Below are positions 55,411 to 64,000 of a stretch of DNA of 64,000 nucleotides, in pieces; within the stretch, counting starts at the first letter, position 1, and every line of letters starts with the position of its first letter. This DNA comes from Sparassis latifolia (taxonomy: Eukaryota > Basidiomycota > Agaricomycetes > Polyporales > Sparassidaceae). Where the stretch lies: assembly GCA_018466975.1 (NCBI GenBank), contig JAENRS010000017.1, positions 62,001-126,000 of the forward strand. The letters are read 5' to 3'. Below the pieces are notes generated by a model, which worked only from the letters and a program-made list of their open reading frames with translations, searched no databases and had not been told where the DNA came from. The position numbers were made by a program, and so were the translations under genes.

Positions 55411-56056
55411 ACAGCCATTTGCTAATCGATAGGCGACTGCTAAAAATGATCACATAGTCGGCTAAGGGCGAAACCTGGAATCGGCATCAGCCCCGTCCAG
55501 GCGCTTGAGCGGCAAGCAGCGTGCTTCACCCCGCACTACTATCGTTGACCCGGATATGCCAAAAGTTTGGCACTTCTGGTCCCGCCGCGCAACACCTGGC
55601 GTGATAGTCTCCGGCACCCCATATGATGTTGATATGGCATGTAGAATACAACAGGTGGTTTTTCTGTATTTTTTAGAGCAATTTTGACCATCGTAGAGAG
55701 ATGCCGCTGTGTGGCACCAGCCAAGTACAGTCCTGTAATTGCGAATTTTTTGGGATCCGAGCGGGCCACACATACTTACCAAAAATTTAGAGCATCAAGA
55801 GTAGGCACACAGGCTTCTACCTCTGCAATTTTGAAGTGATCAGGTAAGAGAATAGAGCCGCAGGAAAAAATTTGGCACTTCTGGGACATTTGGCATATCC
55901 GGGTCCACGATAGTATGGTGAGGCGCCGTAAGAGAATGTACCCAGCCACCAGAGCCAAAGAAAGCCAAACATCATCAGCTCTTCTGAATATTAATTTCGG
56001 TGTCCGACCATGCATGATATTTTTCGGCACCCGCCTAACGATTAGCAAATTGCTGT
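55411..56056. repeat. Degenerate foldback element 2
   Basis: Outer ends ACAGCCATTTGCTAATCG (55,411) and the complement of ACAGCAATTTGCTAATCG (56,039-56,056). A second inverted pair inside, ACCCGGATATGCCAAA at 55,549 and its complement near 55,895. The arms align only in patches, as in an old palindromic MITE. TTGGCACTTCTGG also occurs twice in direct orientation. Confidence 0.75.
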
Positions 56057-56088
56057 AGCAGCGTGAGGAAAGCTTCTATTGTGAGATA

Positions 56089-56538
56089 CTAGACTTGTGT
56101 CAGTTCCACATTCGTGTTCACCCGTAACCTGGTCGAATGACCTACAAGCCCGTTCGTCTTCGAGGTGCGACCATTGGAGAAACATAAATTCATCCAGTCA
56201 CTCGAGCCGGCGACATCGTTCGGTGTGGACACCAGTGGATGCTCGACGGTAGTAACGTGCGTCAAGGTCGATCCCGCAACTTTCCCTCTAAAGATCTCGA
56301 TTGACGAATCCGTCCCCTCCTCCTCCAGCTTTCCCTCCAGCGGTACTCGATGGTTCACCGCGTAGACGAACACCTCTAGAGTGGTTTGACGCGGAGCGCA
56401 CCATGTCCACGCCGTGCTTCGACAGCCCTCTCGCGAATTTGTCCCCCACGACCTGTGACCTTCGCGGTGTCCGTCGTAAGTCGCGATATAATTCTCGAAC
56501 GTCTTCCCGCTCGCGTTCAGATGGAGAATTGCAGGCAT
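56089..56538 (-). CDS. Hypothetical open frame, low confidence
   Basis: A 149-codon frame, MPAILHLNASGKTFENYIAT onward, ending RLRVNTNVELTQV. Composition is ordinary and includes a block LEVFVYAVNHRVPLEGKLEE. No domain recognised, no clear introns, and it lies among foldback elements. It may be a relic exon of a larger lost gene. Confidence 0.3.
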   Translation of the reverse strand: MPAILHLNASGKTFENYIATYDGHREGHRSWGTNSREGCRSTAWTWCAPRQTTLEVFVYAVNHRVPLEGKLEEEGTDSSIEIFRGKVAGSTLTHVTTVEHPLVSTPNDVAGSSDWMNLCFSNGRTSKTNGLVGHSTRLRVNTNVELTQV

Positions 56539-57746
56539 CCATCACGCGACTTTGGAAAGCTTCGTGCATGCCAGGGACAGCAGTCCGGACTACTCGTCCA
56601 GGACTATCTCTGAATTCAGACGCGTCGATGCTCTGTGAGATAGCGAAAGAAGCTCAAGACTCACTTGCACATCCCTCCAGCTCTGGCGCCGCTCGGCAAT
56701 AATTTGTAAAGAGGATCAACGCTCTTCAAAGCGCCGGGATCCGCAGAAGTTGTCGTACATACGCCTCGAAACGTCCGCTAACGCAGCCACGAGCAGCACA
56801 CTCAAGATGTAGTATAATTCTGTCCCAAGTTGTACCCAGAGAAACACAGAACTAGTAACCAGAGGTTAAACCAAATTTGAATGCACGAACAAGACTTTAC
56901 GAGTTACTTGCTACGGAATGCCAGCAGGAGTTACAGCTAAATTCAAAACGTTAGACGTTTCTCGACGAAACTCACCTCCCGATCTTTGTTCACGGAGCAG
57001 CAGTTTAGTGTGGGACAAACGACCTAAACCATATGCGGAAGCTCAAGCGCTCGCCGGAGAGCCTGTGTGCGAGAGTTCTCGCACTGGCATGCCCTGGAGA
57101 GAGCTGAGAAGATCCTTATGAGCTCTTTCATGTGGGGAACATGTTTATGGTTCTCAAGGGGTGACATGGTTGCCAGCATCTGATGATGGAGGGTAGACCG
57201 CATATTGACTGGTTGCCCAATTCGGCCTAAGTCTGTTTGTTCCGCACTAAAGCGCTGCGCCACAAACAAAAATCGGGAGGTGAGTTTCGTCGCAAAACGT
57301 CTAACGTTTTGAATTTAGCTGTAAAGCAGAAGATATCCGTCGTGCCTGAAGAGCAAGCAAAGTGCCGGTGCGGAAGTAATAGCGGTTTTTCAGTGCTCCA
57401 GCATGTACAGCAGCGAAGCCGCGAGTCGGTCATTTATATAGACTGTAGCAATCCTCGACACTAGCCAGCTGCTGCAGCGCCTTCCCCGAGACAAGCTAGA
57501 TTCAAGTTACTTACTTACATGAAGTACCTTTGTAGGGCAAAAACTAAGAATGAGAGCGAGTTTGTGAATCGTCGCCGGGGCATCCGAATGCAAACGGCCG
57601 CGGTACTCCGGGTCGTTCCCCACGTCTACTGTACGTAGTCGCCAATACAGTACTGTGCTTATGTCTCTTGAATCCTTCGTCCTTGACCGGGACCACTCTC
57701 TCGCTGGTAACCTATCTTTCAGAGAGCTGATTTAGGATTCTAACTG
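56539..57746. other. Spacer containing foldback element 3
   Basis: Apart from the inverted repeat at 56,935-57,320 I see nothing supported. The last 200 bp should contain the promoter of the J-domain gene. Confidence 0.45.
56935..57320. repeat. Foldback element 3
   Basis: Arms of about 85-100 bp, 56,935-57,035 and 57,221-57,320, complementary with few mismatches in the outer 55 bp (AGCTAAATTCAAAACGTTAG, then ACGAAACTCACCTCCCGAT). About 190 bp lie between the arms. No transposase. Confidence 0.85.
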
Positions 57747-58522
57747 ATGATTCGAATACTCCGGCCAACGCCCGCACCGCTGCGGCTCGGGCGGCGTTGT
57801 CAATGCCTACGACCTACGTACTGCTGCCCACCGCCACGGAACGTCTCCTCCAGCTCAAATCCGTTCCCCTACCCGACGAATGCAAACCCAACGCCGCACC
57901 AGATCTTTCACTTATCCCATAGTGCATCACGCGACCAAGTCAAAGCCCGCTGTCCGTCCTTTCCACTATCCGTTACTTACACAACTGAACAACTAATCGC
58001 TCGGCAGACTACGACCTTGTCCGTATCTACCACCCCGATTCCCCCATCAGCCGTGCTGTCCCGCCCCAGACCGCTCACGCCCGCTTCCAGTCTATCAGCT
58101 CCGCGTACGCAGTCCTTTCCGGCAAAGCCAAGACGCATGGCGGCCCTGGAAACGACGGTCCAGAGCATGCGACGACGTACCATAATCTCAGCGCAGCGAT
58201 GTGGCGGGAACGTCAACGCCGCCGCGCGGACTTGGAGGTCGGGTTCGACGAGGTGTGGAAGGACCGCATGATCCTCGCTGCGATAGTTCTGGTGCGTGAT
58301 TAGCCGTCTTACTTTCGAGGGGGGATTGAGAGTGACAGGAAACTGCAGGCGCTCGGCTTGTTCGTTGCCCAGACATACTCGATGCGCCAGCAGGCGATGA
58401 CAGAGGCCCTCGAGCGCGCCCGACAGCAAGCCCGTGCTACCGCAGCAGTTGGTTCGCGTAGCCGGCCAGACGACAGTCTTATTGCAGCACCAGTCCCAGC
58501 AGATCATGGACAGGAGGAGTAA
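57747..58522 (+). CDS. J-domain (DnaJ-like) membrane protein
   Basis: Hsp40-type co-chaperone that would stimulate an Hsp70. Exons 57747-57951, 58008-58291, 58349-58522 give 220 residues. The N-terminus (MIRILRPTPAPLRLGRRC, Arg-rich, no acids) looks like a mitochondrial targeting peptide. The J domain runs from TPHQIFHLSHSASRDQVKAR across the first intron to YYDLVRIYHPDSP, with the essential HPD triad, and on to FQSISSAYAVLSG. After an Arg-rich WRERQRRRADLE segment comes one transmembrane helix (ILAAIVLALGLFVAQTY) split by the second intron, then a short polar tail. This suggests an inner-membrane J-protein; the exact partner is unknown. Confidence 0.88.
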
Positions 58523-59157
58523 TTTCCCCTCTTGTGCGGCGAGTGACGTGGTGAGCACCGCTGAATTCTGTTCTTGGCAACATCGCTCACTGGCCATGGA
58601 AGCTGCTGTGTGCCTGCGACGAGGATACACAGGATGGGAAGAGCTCTATGCTCAAGGTCGTTCCGGACAGAGCGTATGCGCGCGATGCATATTCCTTCGT
58701 ATATTCACGGCCCAACTGGAGTTCTGCCCCAAACCTAGGGAGTGGTCGAGAAGGCAGAAGGTATTCCCCTCCTGCCGTGAGCCAACTATCTTCCTTCGCG
58801 ATTTACTAGACACCTACAGCATCTACGTACCTGTGCTCACCAGACCCTAAGCGTAGGTGCGACACACTTATTATTCCATATTCGATGGTTTTCTGCCGAA
58901 TTTACGGTTCCATGTCTCTGCAAATGTACATCCGTACTTTTTGCCCGCCGGTCACTTCAGACGATGCGCTCGCTGAGAGTCAAGATGGTCGTGTATAGAG
59001 AAATAGAGAGCCTTGTAGAATACACGGTGGCGCACACAGAAGAGGTACTTACAACACAGCGCGGCGCGCGACCACAGCAAGATACACACAATACCAGTAA
59101 CATTACAGTCATCACTGCCCATATACGAATTGTAAGGCACACCCGTATGGAGGGGCA
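58523..59157. other. Convergent 3' intergenic region
   Basis: Between two genes that end toward each other. The frame at 58,434-58,850 (plus) has no domain features. Nothing else recognised. Confidence 0.5.
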
Positions 59158-61532
59158 CTACACCAGCATGCCCGCAATGCCCGCGGCCTGCATCGTGCTG
59201 CCTCGCGCACATCGCATTGCACATCAGACTTAGCACATAACGACCCAGGATGAACGGCACGCACGAGATGAACCCGCAGAACATGGCAGACAACGCAATG
59301 CGCGAAATGATCTTGGCGCGCGACGGCGCGAGCGCGCTGAGCACGCCGATCTGGATGCCCAGCGAGCCGAGGTTCGCGAACCCGCAGAGTGCGTAGGACG
59401 CGATCGTGAAGGCGCGCTGCGAGAGCGGGTTATGGCTCTTCATGATCGTCGTGAGGTCTGTCGGGTCGACCTGTGCGGTCAGCGTGTGTGCATGGGAGGA
59501 CGAAGGGAGCGGCAAAAACGAAGGAGGACTATAGAGGACGGGCCACGCACCGCTATACCCGACGAACTCGTTCTCTATGAGCTTCGTCGCGAGGAGCTCC
59601 GAGACGCGGAGAATCTCGTTGCGGGGCACGCCTATGATTAGAGAAGTCAGCAGGCCTCCGACACGGCAGGAGAGGACCAGGACCCATGAAGAACGTAACA
59701 GGGTAGAGCACATAGCGGAGGATGAGCTGCAGCGTGAGCTGGTGCAGTCCGAAGCCCTTGCCGATCCACGTCAACAGCCCATTGATCATCGCCACGAGCG
59801 ACACGACTGTCAGCACGTTCGTGCTATGCCGGGACGCAGCGGTCAGTGGTGCACAAAGATGCGGAGGCACGGTGCTCACAGAATCTGCCCTGCGACGATG
59901 AGCCCGAAGAGCGCGCCCTGACTGAAGGCGTGCAACGCGTTCGTCGGCCGATTCTTGTCGTCACCGCGGTCGACCGTTATACGGCCACGCGTGACGGGCT
60001 CGTCCGTCTCCGGAATGCGCATTTTGCTGATCGCGATCGAAGCGGGGATGCTCATCACGGAAGCGGTGATGAGGTTCTGCGCGGGCACGCCGAGGTTGAT
60101 ATACGCGGCAACTACGGAGCCAGAGATTGTAGAGAAGCCTGGGCAATCGAAGTGAGAAAGCGAGGGAGGCCACGGTGAAGGTAGCAGGCGTACCGGCGGT
60201 CATGGTGAGGTGCAGCTCGGATTCGGTCATGAGGTCGACGTAGGGCTTGACAAGACACGCGGATTCTCCCTGGCCGATGAACGGCGATGCAGCGGCGACG
60301 ACAGCTTCTGCACCAGAGACATTCATCAACTTGAAGAAAATCCACGCGCTACAGAGGCTGCTCAGACGGATCATCGCTGGCAGCGAGATTGCCGACTCAC
60401 AAGCCCTTGATGAGCCACTCCATGACACCGAGATAGTACATCATCTGGATGAATGCGATGAAGAAGATGACAGAGGACAGCTATGCAGCACAGAAAGACT
60501 TTCAGTATCCCAGCCGTACTCGATGGGCGATGCGACGCGCACCGTGTTGACGAAGAACCAACCCTTCGCGACGGTCTCTGCGTCAAAGAAGAACGTCGCA
60601 CCCTGCCTGGCTTGAGAGAGGAAATCTGAAGCTAATGTCGCAATCCATTTGAAGATAGAGAAGCCCGCATCCGTCTTGAGCACGAACATTGCAATGACCT
60701 GCTGCATGAACAGGCCGACAATGACGGTTGGCCTACACGAGTGGACATAGTGCAATCAAGCATCTTAAACAGGTGGACAGAGGAGGAATACAGACCACGG
60801 GATGGCCGAGCGGTTCGTCGAGGTCGCCCAGAAACAGAACTGGAAGACTACGAGACCGAGCACCGAGATTGCGCGGTCGCCGTACTTGGTGTTCTGCACG
60901 CAGTGTCAACATCAAAACATGAAGACAGAGCGCGAAGCACAACACGTACACCGATGAGCGGGAAGCCAAACGCAGAGCCAAAGACAATGCCCAGGAGAGC
61001 CAGCCAGCCCATGGTCAGTCTCAGCCATCTGGGCAACTTGAACCACGGATCCTGGACGAAGGGGATCCATATTGCGCCGACAGGTCGTGTGACGACGCTG
61101 TTCGGTATGAATCGAAATGCGATAACACTGCAAAGAGCGCAATCTATATGCAGCGTCTCCGTTCGTCGATACGGAGAACTTACACGAGGAAGAACCACGC
61201 CCAGAACGTCTGGACGACCCTACAGAATCAACTTGTCAAACAAACCTTGTCGGCAGAAAGCAGCAAACAGACCATCTATGGCGGGTGGCAGGCAGGATGG
61301 TGGACGTTATCCACCACCCCAGAATCGCACCAGCAAGACCCAAGAGAATAGCGACGCGTAGCCGCAGATACAATAAATGGTTCTTTGAGCGCGCTTTCTC
61401 AACCTCTACCTCGTCATGCACGAGTTCTTTCTCGAGTTGGGCCTCGGCGTCGACTACAGGCTGTTTTTCCTTCACAGAGTCGACACTGGTACGCGAGGCT
61501 TTTCTCTCCTCGGGGCCTGTCGATGGATCCAT
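59158..61532 (-). CDS. Concentrative nucleoside transporter (CNT / SLC28 family)
   Basis: Cation-coupled uptake of nucleosides across the plasma membrane. Start ATG at 61,530-61,532, TAG at 59,158-59,160, about nine exons. The N-terminus is a polar, charged cytosolic stretch ([21 protein letters not shown]), followed by about ten or more membrane helices. Family motifs: [50 protein letters not shown] with ACLVKPY (substrate-binding region), [31 protein letters not shown], ending in [11 protein letters not shown]. The last intron needs the acceptor GAGGCAG near 59,202 for the usual C-terminus. GATA sites lie upstream (61,692-61,741), which would fit control by nitrogen supply. Confidence 0.88.
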
Positions 61533-62091
61533 GTCGCCACGCTCTATTGGCAGAGAAAAGCAGCAGGAGATTGAGAAGGGTCGGGCACAAGAGCGCTGCG
61601 AGGGCCAGCCATGGATGTATAACTTTCCGGCGGGTCGACGGGCGGAGCCATGTGGTGCATGAAAAAAAGTGGAGATTAGGGTGGTAGGCCCGATAAGATG
61701 TACACGTTATGCCCGATAAGATGCGTTATCTTCATCTTATCACCACCATCCAAAAGCTTCCGTCCTTGAGCCGCCATCGTCGAGAACGCCGGTACTAGGT
61801 CTGCAGCTGACCACCTTCTGCCAAAATATCAGTCAAGGAATGTGCATAAATGAGATTCCTAAGTTATAGGATTACTTCGTTTTGAGGAGAGAATCACCCT
61901 GAGATAAGAGAGACCAAGGTACAGAGGTTTGATACGTGATACGCCCTTGTACTGCGGTATTCCAACTGACAGTCGCAGATACCGCTAAGAATGACACAGA
62001 CACTCCGCACTCAACGAGAAATCGAATAAGCAGAAACCGATAGCACTGATACGATACAGCAAGCACCACGTACGGTACAATACAACACAGT
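61533..62091. other. Intergenic: transporter promoter and WD40 gene 3' end
   Basis: Same-strand spacer. Contains the GATA cluster; otherwise nothing recognised. Confidence 0.5.
61692..61741. promoter_or_regulatory. Cluster of four GATA sites upstream of the nucleoside transporter
   Basis: GATAAG at 61,692 and 61,715, GATAAC on the minus strand at 61,725-61,730, and GATAAG on the minus strand at 61,736-61,741, all within 50 bp and 160-210 bp upstream of the transporter start. In fungi, paired GATA sites bind AreA/NIT2-type activators of nitrogen-source genes; nucleoside uptake is such a function. Confidence 0.6.
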
Positions 62092-63558
62092 CTACACCTT
62101 CAATGCTCTTATTGATCTCCCCATCGCAATGGCCAGCCATTCGCCTGGCGCAGTCGAGTAGCCATTATGCATTGCCATCCCCGCTATCTGCGGAGACCAC
62201 GCCAAGTTGACAATCTCGCTCTGTCCGGTGTACGCCATCACCGGGTCCGTCACCACGCGTTTTTTCACGTCCGGCCTTGGCGAACTCAGCCCCGTGCTCG
62301 TAGTCCGCGGAGAGGTCGACGGTAGTTGCGTGTAAGACGACAGGTCCCACAGCAGCAGCTGGCAGTCATCGCCTGCACCGGAGCAATCGGTGAGCAGCGT
62401 CAAGGCGACTGTGTAAGACTAGTGCACGCACCTGCGGTAGCCAAGAGCGGGCTAGCGGCCGATCCCCAGCCAAGGGCATTCACCTGCGCGCGGTGTCCTC
62501 GCAGCTCCATCACAGGCGATCCCGGGCTCCTCATGTCCAGGATTTGCACGTCCGCCCCGTCCATGTGGAACGTCGACATGTAATTCGAGTCGTTCGGGTT
62601 GAATGCGATCCGCAGCAGCGGCGACGTCAGCGGGCGCGCAGACGCAGACGGCGACGCGGGCGGCGGTTGCACGTTCTTCGGTACCGGAGTCTCATACAGG
62701 ATTGTCGAGTGCTCCAGGCTGCGCAAGTCAAACGCACGAAGGCTCCCGTCCGCGCCGACGGACACGAAAATGTCCGTTGATCCCGGCAGCCACGCGACGT
62801 CGTACACCTCGCGATCGTGCGCGATGAGCTGGGTGATCGCCGTCGAGGTGTCGATGTTCCACACCGTGCAAGTCGTGTCGATCGACGAGGTTACCACCAA
62901 GCTCGGTGCCTTCTCGTTCCACGAGAAGTTCGTCAGTGGCGCACCCATCCCATGGTTCTGTACTTTACTTTGCTGTAGTAGTACAGTGCAATCGTGAGCT
63001 AAAGGACTTCTGAGAGAGGGAGCGCATACGCACACCTGCAAGCGCGATCTTCGTCACTAATCGATGCCCACTCGAAGTGGGCTGCCGGCCCACATACGAC
63101 GACATAGCAGGCTGCCCATCACTCGTATATTCCCAAATCCGCAACGCGTCCCCAGTCGTCGCGAGCAGCTCCGTCGTCGCCGCCTTCTGGCTCCACGCAA
63201 AGCTCGGCGCGGTCGCGGGCTGCCACTGAAGGCTCGTCACAGGATACCCATGGTTGGCTTCCACGAGCGTCACAAAGTCCGGGTACTCCGTGTAGTCATC
63301 TTCCACAAGTACGCGCTCGTCCTGCAGCCCTGCGATGGCGATTCTGTTCCGGTAGTCCTCCGTGTGCGACGCGAGCCCTAGACGAAATGCTGATCGCGGG
63401 CGCAGCTGCTGCCCTGGGGCTGGGGTCTTGCACCAGTCGAGAGCATACACAGGCCCTTGTGACCGTCGCAGTGTTTGCGGGATAAGTACTGAGCGTATAG
63501 GTAGTGCGATGTCGTACTCACATGGCGCCTCATACTGAAGCAAGGTCGTCTGGGTCAT
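62092..63558 (-). CDS. WD40-repeat protein of the DCAF7/WDR68/TTG1 type
   Basis: Beta-propeller scaffold that in animals binds DYRK kinases and DDB1-CUL4, and in plants bHLH/MYB factors. Start at 63,556-63,558 (MTQTTLLQYEAP), TAG at 62,092-62,094. Four exons: the first intron (GTGAGT to CACAAG near 63,459) restores YEAPWPVYALDW, the second ends GCAAAG near 62,967, and the third is about 62,373-62,431. Family-specific stretches: LGLASHTEDYRNRIAI, SSIDTTCTVWNIDT, QLIAHDREVYDVAW, VSVGADGSLRAFDLRSLEHS, RIAFNPNDSNYMSTFHMDG, LDMRSPGSPVMELRGH, DDCQLLLWDL, EIVNLAWSP. A Pro/Ser/Thr insertion (PSTSPRTTSTGLSSPRPD) before the last repeat is longer than in animal orthologues. Confidence 0.9.
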
Positions 63559-64000
63559 CGTGGCCGAAGACAACCTGGACAATTGGAACTCCTCGTAGAG
63601 GTGTTGAGTTCAGATGTTTCGTTACTCAAGGTCAGAACGCAGAGAAGTCGCCAGCGCCAGATGCTGCAACGCTGACTGATACTCGCCGCAATCGGCTCTA
63701 TCAGCTATCCAAAGCGCAGACACGGCCTTTATAACGAGTATTTGGGCCTGGTTATTGTCGGCCAAGATGCTGCATGCGGAGGGGAGCAAGACGCTCGGTT
63801 CCGTTATGGGCGCCTAATAATATCTTGACTTGACACGACGACTTCAAGTTGCACTGGGCCATGGGCCAACAAAACCACTGGCAAACGACCGCCCTGTCTC
63901 TTCCTTCAATACGAAACCACGGGCGCGCGCGAAGTTCCGCAATATCTCGTGCGGATTTTCTCTAAATTTCGTGTTCATTTGCTGGCTATCAATCATAGCA
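63559..64000. other. Right-edge spacer
   Basis: Upstream region of the WD40 gene; no gene recognised to the end of the window. Confidence 0.5.

Noticed and set aside
58434..58850. 138-codon plus-strand frame after the J-domain gene
   Set aside because: Starts inside exon 3 of the J-domain gene in another frame and has no recognisable feature.
1..64000. tRNA, rRNA, CRISPR or bacterial-type operons
   Set aside because: No cloverleaf, conserved rRNA block, spaced repeat array or Shine-Dalgarno-led gene runs noticed by eye; a tRNAscan or Infernal run would settle small RNAs.

Overview
The window looks like nuclear DNA of a basidiomycete fungus, most likely an agaricomycete. Genes are split by many short GT-AG introns of about 50-75 nt, often with a CTAAY branch site. 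The gene content fits too: an expanded-type G-alpha protein, F-box-like proteins in several copies, berberine-bridge-type FAD oxidases, and a large repeat-associated gene family that I recall as common in mushroom genomes. No CRISPR array, bacterial operon, rRNA or tRNA gene was seen.

Bases 1-26,000 are dominated by one segment present several times. The best copy (1-9,440) holds a clean 10-exon G-alpha gene cut by the left window edge, a gene-poor GC-rich spacer with a (TTCTG)17 microsatellite, a 6-phosphogluconate-dehydrogenase-like gene and an F-box-like gene. Bases 9,450-14,560 are an inverted degenerate copy of the G-alpha half. Bases 14,600-16,600 hold two opposed fragments of the F-box half. 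Bases 16,880-25,940 are a full-length direct copy with very many small insertions and deletions. The errors hit introns, exons and spacers alike, so decayed duplication and unpolished or chimeric long-read assembly are both live explanations; I favour the second.

Bases 26,000-29,400 are ordinary: a terminal-inverted-repeat element with an 8-bp target duplication, an intact four-exon F-box-like paralogue, and a phosphosulfolactate-synthase-like gene. Bases 30,700-38,600 carry three genes: two on the minus strand (one encoding over 1,000 residues with a zinc-finger-like N-terminus and a basic nuclear signal) and one diverging from them. An identical 18-bp motif lies on each side, at 30,213 and 39,076. 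This is the best candidate for an undescribed mobile unit. The third gene is itself interrupted by a 266-bp MITE with a TA duplication.

Bases 39,400-46,600 are a tandem duplication of a 14-exon secreted FAD-linked oxidase gene with both copies intact. Then follow a single-pass membrane protein with a GC-AG intron and a PPxY tail, two decayed F-box-like copies, a plasma-membrane Na+/H+ antiporter, three consecutive foldback repeats (54,173-57,320), a J-domain membrane protein, a concentrative nucleoside transporter with a cluster of GATA sites upstream, and a WD40 protein of the DCAF7/TTG1 type. The genes are individually transcribed eukaryotic units; no shared pathway is evident apart from the duplicated pairs.
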